Of a stretch of DNA of 64,000 nucleotides, positions 37,357 through 45,810 are shown in pieces. Every line of letters begins with the position of its first letter. Position 1 is the first letter of the stretch. Below the pieces are notes generated by a model. It had not been told where the DNA came from. It saw nothing but the letters and a program-made list of their open reading frames with translations, and ran no database searches. The translations under genes and the position numbers were made by a program. Source of the DNA: Mesonia sp008017825. GTDB lineage: Bacteria > Bacteroidota > Bacteroidia > Flavobacteriales > Flavobacteriaceae. The stretch is taken from NCBI RefSeq assembly GCF_008017825.1, contig NZ_VRLS01000052.1:361095-425094 (forward strand), written 5' to 3'.

Positions 37357-37782
37357 TTAATTGAGCTTTGCTTGATAAGCTAAAGCATACATTTTTATTT
37401 GTTTTACCATACTCACTAAACCATTAGCTCTAGTGGGTGATAAATGTTCTTTCAATCCAATCTCATCTATAAAATTGGTATCGGCATCTAAAATAGCTTG
37501 TGGCTCTTGATGAGAAAAAGAACGAATAAGAATAGCTACAATTCCTTTGGTGATAATTGCATCACTATCTGCAGTGAAAATAACTTTATCCCCATCTAAC
37601 TTAGAATGCAACCAAACTTTACTCTGGCAACCTTTAATAAGGTTTTCATCTACTCTATACTGTTCTTCAATTAGAGGAAGGGATTTCCCTAGCTCTATCA
37701 TATACTCATATCGCTGCATCCAATCTTCGAACATGGAAAACTCATCTACTATCTCTTCTTGTATATTTTTTATACTCTCCAA
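37357..37782 (-). CDS. sufE: SufE cysteine-desulfurase partner
   Basis: Takes persulfide sulfur from SufS and passes it on to SufB. The active Cys52 lies in LIKGCQSKVWL, the standard SufE motif. EFSMFEDWMQRYEYMIELGKSLP at the N-terminus and GLKEHLSPTRANGLVSMVKQIKMYA at the C-terminus also match. Length 141 is normal. It is separated from sufS by a META-domain lipoprotein gene. Confidence 0.95.
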   Translation of the reverse strand: MESIKNIQEEIVDEFSMFEDWMQRYEYMIELGKSLPLIEEQYRVDENLIKGCQSKVWLHSKLDGDKVIFTADSDAIITKGIVAILIRSFSHQEPQAILDADTNFIDEIGLKEHLSPTRANGLVSMVKQIKMYALAYQAKLN

Positions 37783-37786
37783 TCGC

Positions 37787-38188
37787 TTATTTTTTTCCTT
37801 TTAAAATTACGTTTTTATTTTCATCCAATAGTAAAATCATATCTTCTTTATATTTATATGATTTTACTTGTGACATTGCTTTTAAAAACTGAGTTTCAAT
37901 AGACATAAACATACAGGACATTTTAGTAACAGCAGCTTGTTTTACCTCCAGCATTCCGTTTTCTACAGTGTAGGAAGCGGTATATTTATTACAACCTGCA
38001 CTACCAGTTACCCGGCTTGCTTCTGTATTAAAATTAATATCTACCTGAGCTTTATCATCAATTTCTTCACCATTAATACTTACAATATCATACTTTCCTG
38101 ATTGCAATTCTGCTACAGCTTCTTTGGGAGATTTACATCCAAACACACTAAAAACCATTACAATTAAAACTAATCCTATATTTTTCAT
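37787..38188 (-). CDS. META-domain lipoprotein within the SUF operon
   Basis: A 133-residue protein with a lipoprotein signal (FSVFGC, Cys18). The rest is a META domain: SGKYDIVSINGEEI, RVTGSAGCNKYTASYTVENG, AAVTKMSCM. META domains occur in the heat-inducible HslJ and in other envelope lipoproteins; their role is unclear. It overlaps the sufS stop by 4 bases and precedes sufE by 4 bases, so it is translated with the SUF genes. Confidence 0.87.
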   Translation of the reverse strand: MKNIGLVLIVMVFSVFGCKSPKEAVAELQSGKYDIVSINGEEIDDKAQVDINFNTEASRVTGSAGCNKYTASYTVENGMLEVKQAAVTKMSCMFMSIETQFLKAMSQVKSYKYKEDMILLLDENKNVILKGKK

Positions 38189-39411
38189 GATAACATCATT
38201 TTTGCTTTTTTAACGCTTTCAACTAACACATCAACCTCTTCTTTTGTATTGTAAAAAGAAAATGAAGCTCTTACCGTTCCCGGAATTTTAAAATAATCCA
38301 TAATGGGTTGAGCACAATGATGGCCAGTTCTTACCGCTACTCCTAATTTATCAACAATAGTACCAATATCATAAGGATGAATTCCTTCTATGTTAAAAGA
38401 AATAACAGCTGTTTTATCGGCCGAAGTTCCATAGATTTTTAGACCCTCAATTTCCAACAATTGCTGAGTTGCATACTTTAAAAGCTCATATTCATATTCT
38501 GCAATTGCTTCAAACCCTATAGAATTCATATAATCTAATGCAGCTCCAAAAGCTATCCCTCCACAAATATTAGGAGTTCCTGCTTCAAATTTATGAGGTA
38601 AACCTGCGTAAGTCGTTTTTTCAAAACTCACTTGGTCTATCATCTCTCCACCGCCTTGGTAAGGAGGGAGTTTCTCTAACCATTCTTTTTTTCCGTAAAG
38701 AACCCCAACGCCCGTAGGTCCACATATTTTATGAGCAGAAACTACATAAAAATCTACATCTAGTGCTTGTACATCGGCTTTAATATGAGGAGCTGCTTGA
38801 GCACCATCTATTAAAACTGCAGCCCCAACTTCCCTAGCTTTTGCTATAACTTCTTGTATGGGATTCACCGTTCCTAATGCGTTAGAAACGTGATTAACGA
38901 AAACCAACTTGGTGTTTTCTGAAAATAATTCCGCGAAAGCGAGCTTATCTAACTCTCCTTGTGGAGTCATTGGAATCACCTTTAATTTAGCTCCGCTTTT
39001 TTCACACAACATCTGCCACGGGACAATATTAGAATGGTGTTCTAATGCCGAAACCAATACCTCATCTCCCTCTTTTAGAAGGTTGGAAAATCCATTTGCG
39101 ACCAAGTTAATGCCGTGCGTGGTTCCTGAAGTAAAAATGATTTCTTCTTTATGTTTGGCATTAAAATGAGTTCGTATTTTCTCTCTTGCTTCTTCGTAAG
39201 CATCGGTTGCTTCTTGAGAAAGGCTATGTACTCCTCGGTGAATGTTGGCATTGTAGTTTTGATAATAATCTACAATAACATCGATCACCTGCTGCGGAGT
39301 TTGAGAAGTTGCAGCGTTATCTAAATACACTAAAGGTTTCCCATTTACTTTACGAGAAAGTATGGGGAAATCTTTACGGATTTTCTTAATATCTATATTT
39401 GAGTGACTCAT
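38185..39411 (-). CDS. sufS: Cysteine desulfurase SufS
   Basis: PLP enzyme that removes sulfur from cysteine for Fe-S cluster assembly. The PLP Lys228 lies in VVSAHKICGPTGVG and the persulfide Cys366 in RTGHHCAQP, the type II (SufS) arrangement. DNAATSQTP, NIHRGVHSLS and HHSNIVPWQ also fit. Length 408. The codons for LAFAELF (157-163) share a 21-base identical stretch with the hydrolase gene at 52899-53666; see findings. Confidence 0.97.
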   Translation of the reverse strand: MSHSNIDIKKIRKDFPILSRKVNGKPLVYLDNAATSQTPQQVIDVIVDYYQNYNANIHRGVHSLSQEATDAYEEAREKIRTHFNAKHKEEIIFTSGTTHGINLVANGFSNLLKEGDEVLVSALEHHSNIVPWQMLCEKSGAKLKVIPMTPQGELDKLAFAELFSENTKLVFVNHVSNALGTVNPIQEVIAKAREVGAAVLIDGAQAAPHIKADVQALDVDFYVVSAHKICGPTGVGVLYGKKEWLEKLPPYQGGGEMIDQVSFEKTTYAGLPHKFEAGTPNICGGIAFGAALDYMNSIGFEAIAEYEYELLKYATQQLLEIEGLKIYGTSADKTAVISFNIEGIHPYDIGTIVDKLGVAVRTGHHCAQPIMDYFKIPGTVRASFSFYNTKEEVDVLVESVKKAKMMLS

Positions 39412-39421
39412 AAAATGAGTT

Positions 39422-40048
39422 TTATTTATTGATAAGTGGAGTTAGATTGAAATATAAATTCACATAAGCTCCTGCTGTAGATGTTTCGTATCCGCTTAGG
39501 GCAATTGAATTTGAAAGGCCATAATTACCGATAAATTCCATTCCTATAGATTTAGAAAAAGTAAAACCGAAACCAAATAAAGCATCTAGAGATGTTGTTT
39601 TATAGACATCTTCATCGAAAGCAAAATCTGTAGTGATTGTTTTTTCCTTCAGTTTAAAATCAACTCCTAAACCACCAACTAGATAAAAGCCCTTATTATA
39701 CTCTTTATTTATATCAAAAACCAATAAAGGTTGAAATTGAATACTTGAAACATATTGACCGTAATCGTTGTCTACATTATCAAATCTTATACTCTTATAA
39801 TTTCCTTTATAAAATAAGTTTGCTTTTACTCCGATCGATTGGTTAAGTTGATAATTACCAAACACACCAATATTTAATGGAAAGCCATCTTTACCAAAAG
39901 CAGAATATCCATCTCCTCCAGAAATTGCTTCTCCAGAAATATCACCATCATACGCATTGGCACCTACTAAAAAACCATAGGTAAAATCTTGAGCACTTAC
40001 AGCTAATGTTGAGAATGCAAAGATTATAATAACTAAAAACTGTTTCAT
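39422..40048 (-). CDS. Outer-membrane beta-barrel protein within the SUF operon
   Basis: About 208 residues from the ATG at 40046-40048; an upstream TTG reading adds five residues and would spoil the signal peptide (MKQFLVIIIFAFSTLAVSAQ). The mature part has alternating strands (FTYGFLVGANAYDGD, GFPLNIGVFGNYQL, IGVKANLFYKGNYKS, GFYLVGGLGVDFK, LDALFGFGFTF) and a C-terminal YVNLYFNLTPLINK strand, as in small OMP_b-brl barrels. It lies between sufD and sufS, 10 bases before sufS. A role in Fe-S assembly is not expected; iron or stress sensing at the surface would be a guess. Confidence 0.75.
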   Translation of the reverse strand: MKQFLVIIIFAFSTLAVSAQDFTYGFLVGANAYDGDISGEAISGGDGYSAFGKDGFPLNIGVFGNYQLNQSIGVKANLFYKGNYKSIRFDNVDNDYGQYVSSIQFQPLLVFDINKEYNKGFYLVGGLGVDFKLKEKTITTDFAFDEDVYKTTSLDALFGFGFTFSKSIGMEFIGNYGLSNSIALSGYETSTAGAYVNLYFNLTPLINK

Positions 40049-40052
40049 AAGT

Positions 40053-41369
40053 TTATAGATCAAAACCTAAACTCACATTCAATTTATTTGCGATAAGCTT
40101 GTTGATACGTTTTTTTAGCTCAGGTATTTTCACACTTTCTAAAACATTATTAGCAAAGGCATACATTAATAATGCACGCGCTTCTTTAGCAGGAATTCCA
40201 CGAGACTTTAAATAGAACATAGCATCTTCGTCTAACTGACCAATAGTACAACCGTGACTACATTTTACATCATCTGCAAAAATCTCTAATTGCGGCTTAG
40301 CGTTAATCGTAGCTTTATCACTTACCAAAATGTTATTATTACTTTGGAAAGCATTTGTCTTTTGCGCTTCCTTTTCAACTACCACTTTACCATTAAAAAC
40401 TCCAACGGCTTTATCGTCAAAAATTCCTTTATAATCCTGATGACTTTCACAATTAGGCACCGCATGGTGAACTAATGTATTGTGGTCTACGTGTTGTTTA
40501 CCTTCAATAATCGTAATACCCTTCATCGTAGAATCAATTCTTTCTCCACGTTGAAAGAATTGTAGATTATTACGTACTAATTTTCCTCCAAATGAAAACG
40601 TGTGAATAGAGCAGAAACTTTCTTGCTTTTGTTCCACGTAAGTGTTATCGATTAAAGAGGCAGATGTTTTATCATTCTGAATTTTATAATAATCTACTTG
40701 CGCTCTTTTTTCAGCATAAATTTCGGTAACCGAATTGGTTAACACAGGGTTTTCGGTTAAACTCTGGTGACGTTCTATAATTTGAACTTGTGAGTTCTCC
40801 TCTACCACAATTAAATTTCTTGGCTGAAGCATTAAAGCCGATTCATTTCCTGTAGAAAAATTAAGAATTTGAATAGGACGATCTGCTAAGGTATTCTTTG
40901 GGATATAGATAAATGCTCCTTCTCTAGAAAATGCTGTATTTAAAGCGTTTAATCCTGAGTCTTGAGGAGTTATTTTATTAAAATAATTATCTATTACTGC
41001 TTTGTACTTTTCGTGATGTAATGCAGATGACATTAAACAAGCATCTATCTTATCGTGTGTCGTATTAGACAGGTGAGAAGAATATATTCCATCTATAAAT
41101 ACGATAGAATAAGTATCTATATCATGAATAAAGTACTTTTTAACGTCTTTATAATCTATAGTATTCTCCTCTTTTGGGAATATGCTATAGTCTTCTTTTA
41201 ATACTGAATTTAAAGAAGTGTATTTCCAATCTTCTTCTTTCTTATTTGGAAAACCAATTGTTTCAAAATCTTTAATGGCTTTGGTTCGCAATTGATGAAT
41301 TTGATTATTGACATCTATTTGATCTTCAAAAGCAAAAAAAGAAGAGATTAATTTATCTTTTAATTCCAT
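40053..41369 (-). CDS. sufD: SufD scaffold subunit
   Basis: Partner of SufB and SufC in the SufBC2D scaffold. The 438-residue protein has an N-terminal helical region, a right-handed beta-helix and a C-terminal helical domain with SRGIPAKEARALLMYAFANNVLE. CSHGCTIGQLDEDAMFYLKSRG (about residues 369-390) is the conserved SufD/SufB block. It follows sufC after a 69-base gap on the minus strand, larger than elsewhere in the operon. Confidence 0.95.
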   Translation of the reverse strand: MELKDKLISSFFAFEDQIDVNNQIHQLRTKAIKDFETIGFPNKKEEDWKYTSLNSVLKEDYSIFPKEENTIDYKDVKKYFIHDIDTYSIVFIDGIYSSHLSNTTHDKIDACLMSSALHHEKYKAVIDNYFNKITPQDSGLNALNTAFSREGAFIYIPKNTLADRPIQILNFSTGNESALMLQPRNLIVVEENSQVQIIERHQSLTENPVLTNSVTEIYAEKRAQVDYYKIQNDKTSASLIDNTYVEQKQESFCSIHTFSFGGKLVRNNLQFFQRGERIDSTMKGITIIEGKQHVDHNTLVHHAVPNCESHQDYKGIFDDKAVGVFNGKVVVEKEAQKTNAFQSNNNILVSDKATINAKPQLEIFADDVKCSHGCTIGQLDEDAMFYLKSRGIPAKEARALLMYAFANNVLESVKIPELKKRINKLIANKLNVSLGFDL

Positions 41370-41438
41370 GGGTAATCTTGACTTTGCCCCTAATGGGGAA
41401 TTGATATTGTTACTTTTTACATTAACTAGAAGTATTTT

Positions 41439-42197
41439 CTAGCTTTCTACTTTCACTTCTTCTTTAATCCAATCGTAACCGTGTTCTTCTAGCTTGTGAG
41501 CTAATTCTTTTCCTCCAGATTTCACAATCTTTCCGTTAAGAAGAACGTGTACGTAATCTGGTATTATATAATCCAATAAACGTTGATAATGTGTAATTAC
41601 GATCACCGCATTGTCTTTAGTTTTTAATTTGTTCACTCCGTTAGAAACAATACGAAGTGCATCGATATCTAAACCAGAATCTGTTTCATCAAGAATAGAT
41701 AGTTTCGGCTCTAACATTGCCATTTGAAAAATCTCATTACGTTTTTTCTCTCCTCCAGAAAACCCTTCATTAAGTGATCTAGATAAAAACTTACGGTCAA
41801 TTTCTAACAACTCAGATTTCTCACGGATTTTCTTTAACATGTCTTTCGCTGGCATATCTTCTAAACCTTGAGCTTTTCTGGTCTCATTGATAGCCGTCTT
41901 CATAAAGTTAGTTACCGAAACTCCAGGGATTTCTACTGGATATTGAAACGAAAGAAATAAACCTTTATGTGCTCTTTCATCTGCTTCCATTTCAGAGATT
42001 TCTTCATTTTCTAGAATAATTTCTCCTTCTGTTTGCTCGTATTCCTCTTTTCCAGCTATTACAGAAGCCAATGTACTTTTACCAGACCCGTTAGGTCCCA
42101 TAATCGCGTGTACTTCTCCTGCATTAATTTCTAGGTTAATCCCTTTAAGTATCTCTTTTCCTTCAACACTTGCGTGTAAATTCTTTATCTTTAGCAT
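41439..42197 (-). CDS. sufC: SufC ATPase
   Basis: Cytosolic ABC-type ATPase that drives rearrangement of SufBD. Walker A is GPNGSGKSTL, signature FSGGEKKRNE (the SufC variant), Walker B LSILDETDSGLDIDAL, and switch VITHYQRLL. Length 252 is typical. It is 9 bases after an NlpE-like lipoprotein gene that separates it from sufB. Confidence 0.97.
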   Translation of the reverse strand: MLKIKNLHASVEGKEILKGINLEINAGEVHAIMGPNGSGKSTLASVIAGKEEYEQTEGEIILENEEISEMEADERAHKGLFLSFQYPVEIPGVSVTNFMKTAINETRKAQGLEDMPAKDMLKKIREKSELLEIDRKFLSRSLNEGFSGGEKKRNEIFQMAMLEPKLSILDETDSGLDIDALRIVSNGVNKLKTKDNAVIVITHYQRLLDYIIPDYVHVLLNGKIVKSGGKELAHKLEEHGYDWIKEEVKVES

Positions 42198-42206
42198 CTC
42201 TTTGTT

Positions 42207-42623
42207 TTATTTTCCTTTAACTTTAATTGCTTCTTCTCCTTTTGGTGCTGAAACTTTTAAAATCTCTTTAATTTCTATAATCTCGTCCCAACCTTCTTTA
42301 GCAGGGTTAGGTTTTACTTTTGCTTTTACAATCACAGGAACCATATCAAAATCTTCTCTTTTAAGAGGCTTAACCTGTTCTGATAATTTCATCGTCATAG
42401 AGTCTAATTGCACTCCATAAATAAAATTATTTCCTGTTAATACAGCTGCATCTGCCACATAAATAAACTCACCACTTAAGGTTACAATCCCATTTTTATT
42501 TTGAGAATCTTCCACTTGAGTAGTTTCAGCTTCTGCTTCCTTTACTTCTTCTTTTTTAGCATCTTGCTTACAACTTGTAAAGAAGACCGCTAATAAACTG
42601 GTGATAATAAATGCTTTTTTCAT
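42207..42623 (-). CDS. Lipoprotein with NlpE C-terminal-like OB domain, within the SUF operon
   Basis: A 138-residue protein with lipobox VFFTSC (Cys18) and an acidic linker. The domain at about 48-130 shows GEFIYVADAAVLTGNNFIYGVQLDS and a later VIVKAKVKPNPAKEGWDEIIEIKEILKV. This recalls the OB-fold at the end of NlpE (pattern G-x-x-x-Y-x-ADAA, later a V-x-x-x-G-like strand and E-x-I-x-V), which in E. coli signals envelope and copper stress to Cpx. The match is by eye and weak. It sits between sufB (11 bases) and sufC (9 bases) in a shared transcript. Confidence 0.65.
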   Translation of the reverse strand: MKKAFIITSLLAVFFTSCKQDAKKEEVKEAEAETTQVEDSQNKNGIVTLSGEFIYVADAAVLTGNNFIYGVQLDSMTMKLSEQVKPLKREDFDMVPVIVKAKVKPNPAKEGWDEIIEIKEILKVSAPKGEEAIKVKGK

Positions 42624-42634
42624 GTTTTAAGTTT

Positions 42635-44083
42635 TTATCCTACTGATCCTTCTAAAGAAATTTCTAATAATTTTTGAGCCTCAACAGCAAACTCCATAGG
42701 AAGTTTGTTTAACACCTCTTTACTAAAACCATTTACAATTAATGCAATAGCCTTTTCTGTATCAATTCCTCTTTGGTTACAGTAGAAAATCTGATCTTCC
42801 CCAATCTTACTTGTGGTTGCCTCGTGTTCTACTTTAGCCGATTTGTTTTTGGTTTCTATATACGGAAAAGTATGCGCTCCACACTCATTCCCCATTAACA
42901 GAGAGTCACATTGTGAGAAGTTTCTAGCATTTTCAGCTCTACTATTAATTTGTACTAATCCTCGATAAGAGTTTTGAGATTTCCCTGCGGAAATTCCTTT
43001 AGAAATAATGGTACTCTTCGTGTTTTTCCCTAAATGAATCATTTTAGTACCTGTATCTGCTTGCTGATAATTATTAGTCACCGCAATAGAGTAAAACTCT
43101 CCAATAGAATAATCTCCTTTTAAGATACAGCTAGGATATTTCCAAGTTACCGCACTACCCGTTTCTACCTGAGTCCAGCTAATTTTAGCTCGGTCTTCAC
43201 ATAAACCTCTTTTAGTTACAAAATTGAAAACCCCTCCTTTACCTTCAGCATTACCAGGATACCAGTTTTGAACCGTACTGTATTTAATTTCAGCATCATC
43301 TAGCGCAATAAGCTCTACTACCGCTGCGTGCAATTGATTTTCATCTCTACTTGGCGCCGTACAACCTTCTAAATAACTTACGTAACTTCCTTCATCGGCT
43401 ACCACCAAAGTTCTTTCAAACTGTCCTGTCCCGGCTTGGTTAATTCTAAAATAAGTAGAAAGCTCCATCGGGCATTTTACACCTTTAGGGATGTAACAAA
43501 AAGAACCATCACTAAATACAGCCGAATTTAAGGCTGCATAAAAGTTATCTTTCTGCGGAACTACGGTTCCTAAATGTTTCTTCACCAATTCTGGATGTTC
43601 TTTGATCGCTTCAGAAATAGAACAGAATATAATTCCTTTTTCCGCTAAGGTTTTCTTGAATGTCGTTGTCACGGAAACAGAATCCATCACCACATCTACA
43701 GCTACTCCAGCTAATTTCTTTTGCTCATCTAAAGATATTCCTAAACGCTTAAACGTATCCAACAGCTCTGGATCTACATCATCGATACTATCGTATTTAG
43801 GCTTTTTATTGGGAGCTGAATAATAGGAAATATCTTGAAAGTTGGGTTTTTCGTAATGTACATTAGCCCAATCTGGCTCTTCCATTTGTTCCCAAACCCT
43901 AAAAGCTTCCAAACGCCATTGGGTCATCCACTCGGGCTCTTCCTTTTTCTTTGAAATAGCTCTTACAATATCTTCATTTAAACCTACAGGAAAAGTATCA
44001 GATTCTATATCGGTATAAAACCCATATTCATATTCCTTGGTTTTTAACTCTTCTCTTAAGTCGTCTTCTGTAAACTTATTCAT
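42635..44083 (-). CDS. sufB: SufB scaffold subunit
   Basis: Main Fe-S scaffold of the SUF system, 482 residues. Recognisable blocks include FCYIPKGVKCPMELSTYFRINQ, EGCTAPSRDENQLHAAVVEL with the sulfur-accepting Cys, VQNWYPGNAEGKGGVFNFVTKRG, SRAENARNFSQCDSLLMG, and the C-terminal GFSKEVLNKLPMEFAVEAQKLLEISLEGSVG. It follows the A-type carrier gene by 19 bases. Confidence 0.97.
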   Translation of the reverse strand: MNKFTEDDLREELKTKEYEYGFYTDIESDTFPVGLNEDIVRAISKKKEEPEWMTQWRLEAFRVWEQMEEPDWANVHYEKPNFQDISYYSAPNKKPKYDSIDDVDPELLDTFKRLGISLDEQKKLAGVAVDVVMDSVSVTTTFKKTLAEKGIIFCSISEAIKEHPELVKKHLGTVVPQKDNFYAALNSAVFSDGSFCYIPKGVKCPMELSTYFRINQAGTGQFERTLVVADEGSYVSYLEGCTAPSRDENQLHAAVVELIALDDAEIKYSTVQNWYPGNAEGKGGVFNFVTKRGLCEDRAKISWTQVETGSAVTWKYPSCILKGDYSIGEFYSIAVTNNYQQADTGTKMIHLGKNTKSTIISKGISAGKSQNSYRGLVQINSRAENARNFSQCDSLLMGNECGAHTFPYIETKNKSAKVEHEATTSKIGEDQIFYCNQRGIDTEKAIALIVNGFSKEVLNKLPMEFAVEAQKLLEISLEGSVG

Positions 44084-44102
44084 TATCTTTTTGCTTCAAA
44101 AA

Positions 44103-44432
44103 TTAAAGTGAAAATGATTCACCACAACCGCAGGTTCTTTGTGCATTAGGATTATTAAAAATAAATCCTTTTCCGTTAAGCCCCCCAGAATATTCTAGAG
44201 TGGTTCCTAACAAATACAAAAAACTTTTTTTATCTACGATAAGTTGTATTCCATTGTCTTGAAATACTTTATCTTCTTCTACTCGGGCTTGATCAAAGTT
44301 TAAATCGTAAGATAAACCAGAACAACCCCCACTTTTAACACCTACTCGAACGTAGTCTTTTTCGGCGTCAAATCCTTCCTCTGCCATCAAACTCGCTAAC
44401 TTTACTTTAGCTTCCTGACTAACCTTTATCAT
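44103..44432 (-). CDS. A-type Fe-S carrier (SufA/IscA family)
   Basis: A 109-residue carrier that moves assembled clusters to target proteins. The three cluster-binding Cys are Cys37 (GGCSGLSYDL) and the C-terminal pair Cys101 and Cys103 (RTCGCGESFSL), the HesB/IscA signature. As first gene of the SUF operon it is probably SufA. A -7 element lies at 44463-44470 on the minus strand. Confidence 0.94.
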   Translation of the reverse strand: MIKVSQEAKVKLASLMAEEGFDAEKDYVRVGVKSGGCSGLSYDLNFDQARVEEDKVFQDNGIQLIVDKKSFLYLLGTTLEYSGGLNGKGFIFNNPNAQRTCGCGESFSL

Positions 44433-44462
44433 AATTTGTTTAAATTAATTCTATCTAATCTG

Positions 44463-44470
44463 CAAATATA
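44463..44470 (-). promoter_or_regulatory. -7 element of the SUF operon
   Basis: Read on the minus strand it is TATATTTG, 30 bases before the carrier start codon. No TTG lies at the expected -33 distance, which could mean activator dependence; I see no clear Fur- or IscR-like palindrome. Confidence 0.5.
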
Positions 44471-44553
44471 CAATTTAAGGTGCTGAATACCATATTTGCC
44501 TAGATTAATATCTGTTATTGTTTTATAGGGTTTGGTTATAGGATGTAAATAAA

Positions 44554-44583
44554 AAACCGCTTTCATTAAATTGAAAGCGGTTT
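44554..44583. terminator. Hairpin terminator upstream of the SUF operon
   Basis: AAACCGCTTTCA pairs perfectly with TGAAAGCGGTTT around a 6-base loop. It is 158 bases beyond the end of the di-heme peroxidase gene on the minus strand and probably ends that transcript. The stem resembles the one after sucB. Confidence 0.65.
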
Positions 44584-44741
44584 AAAATTTTAAAGTAAAA
44601 CACTATTCTAATTTATTTCAATTTATTGCTAATCATGGTATTAAATAGAATTCTATTACAAGAAGAAAAAAGAATGAGAACCATAATGAATATTAATAAG
44701 CGAGTTTTATTACACATTAGAAATTTAAATAATTGTAAAAA

Positions 44742-45806
44742 CTAAAACTCCGCAAAGCGTTCATCTAGTAAAAAGTTGGTATCGGTTAAAGTTTTAAAAT
44801 AGGTAATGAGTTGTTGCTTTTCTTCTTCCGTTAAGGAAATTCCTACTTGATTTTCTTGCTGCAAAAGCGGGTCTAAGGTTTCTGAAACCTCAACACCTTT
44901 ATCATAAAAATCGAGTACTTCTTTTAAGGTAGCAAATCTCCCGTCGTGCATATAAGGATAGGTAATTTCTATATTTCTTAAGCTAGGCACTTTAAACTTT
45001 CTATGGTCTTCTGCCAAACCTGTCACCCTTTCTCTACCAATATCATTGTATTCTAGATCTAAAGGCAAACCATTGTTTCGATAAGATTGGTCAGTAAACA
45101 AGGTTCCGGCGTGGCAACTGGCGCATTTTTGGTCAAAAACAGCTTTTCCTGCCAGTTCTTCTTCCGTGAAAACGGCGCCTTCATTACGTTCTACTTTATC
45201 ATATTTAGATTCAGCTGAAACCATCATCACCAAAAACTGCGAAATGGCCTTGAGCATATTATCGGTATTTACCTCATCGTTTTCAAAAGCTTCTTTAAAA
45301 AGCTCAACATACACCTCGTCCCCTTTTAATTTGGCTATAATATTAGAAAAACTTTCATTCATCTCTACCTCAGCAGTGATAGGAATAATGGGCTGTTCAT
45401 CAAGATGATCGGCTGCGCCATCCCACGTAAATTCCTTCATAAAAGCCATGTTATGAAGTGGTTGGGCATTTCTAGTCCCTAAAATTCCATTAACCCCGTG
45501 ACTCACTATATGAGTGTGATGTGTAAATGAAAAATCTTGAATGTGACAAAACCCACAACTTACTACGCCGTCTGATGACAGCTTACCATCATAAAATAAC
45601 TTTTTTCCTAATTCAAAACCTTTTTCGGTAGGCGGATTTGCAGTTAAATCGTACGTAAGCTCTGGAAAGTTTGACGGTATTTGAAAATCTAATTCTTTAT
45701 TTTCTTCCTGCTGATTTGTGATCGACTCATAACCACCCTCATCGTCTTTACCGCAAGACCATAACAGCAAATTAATGCAAATTAAATATGTTATTTTTTT
45801 CCACAT
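44742..45806 (-). CDS. Di-heme cytochrome c peroxidase / MauG-MbnH-like protein
   Basis: A 354-residue lipoprotein from the ATG at 45804-45806 (lipobox NLLLWSC); an upstream TTG start adds six residues. Two c-type heme sites are visible: CGFCH (after DGVVSCGFCHIQDFSF) and CASCH (KCASCHAGTLFTDQ). It fits the bacterial CcpA/MauG fold: FELGKKLFYDGKLSSDG, YPYMHDGRFATLKEVLDFYDKG. In MbnH the enzyme oxidises a Trp of its partner MbnP. The MbnP-like gene lies 4 bases upstream, so MbnH-type activity is the preferred reading over plain peroxidase. Confidence 0.85.
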   Translation of the reverse strand: MWKKITYLICINLLLWSCGKDDEGGYESITNQQEENKELDFQIPSNFPELTYDLTANPPTEKGFELGKKLFYDGKLSSDGVVSCGFCHIQDFSFTHHTHIVSHGVNGILGTRNAQPLHNMAFMKEFTWDGAADHLDEQPIIPITAEVEMNESFSNIIAKLKGDEVYVELFKEAFENDEVNTDNMLKAISQFLVMMVSAESKYDKVERNEGAVFTEEELAGKAVFDQKCASCHAGTLFTDQSYRNNGLPLDLEYNDIGRERVTGLAEDHRKFKVPSLRNIEITYPYMHDGRFATLKEVLDFYDKGVEVSETLDPLLQQENQVGISLTEEEKQQLITYFKTLTDTNFLLDERFAEF

Positions 45807-45810
45807 GAAT

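Larger units (their letters stand above)
44433..44741. other. Intergenic region upstream of the SUF operon
   Basis: A 309-base gap without a gene. It holds the SUF -7 box and a perfect 12-base hairpin at 44554-44583, described separately. The part from 44584 to 44741 is AT-rich; I see only a short AATAGAATTCTATT palindrome and no ORF. Confidence 0.6.

Noticed and set aside
37547..37804. An 85-codon plus-strand frame across sufE
   Set aside because: It is antisense to a clear sufE gene with an intact catalytic Cys, and has no domain of its own.
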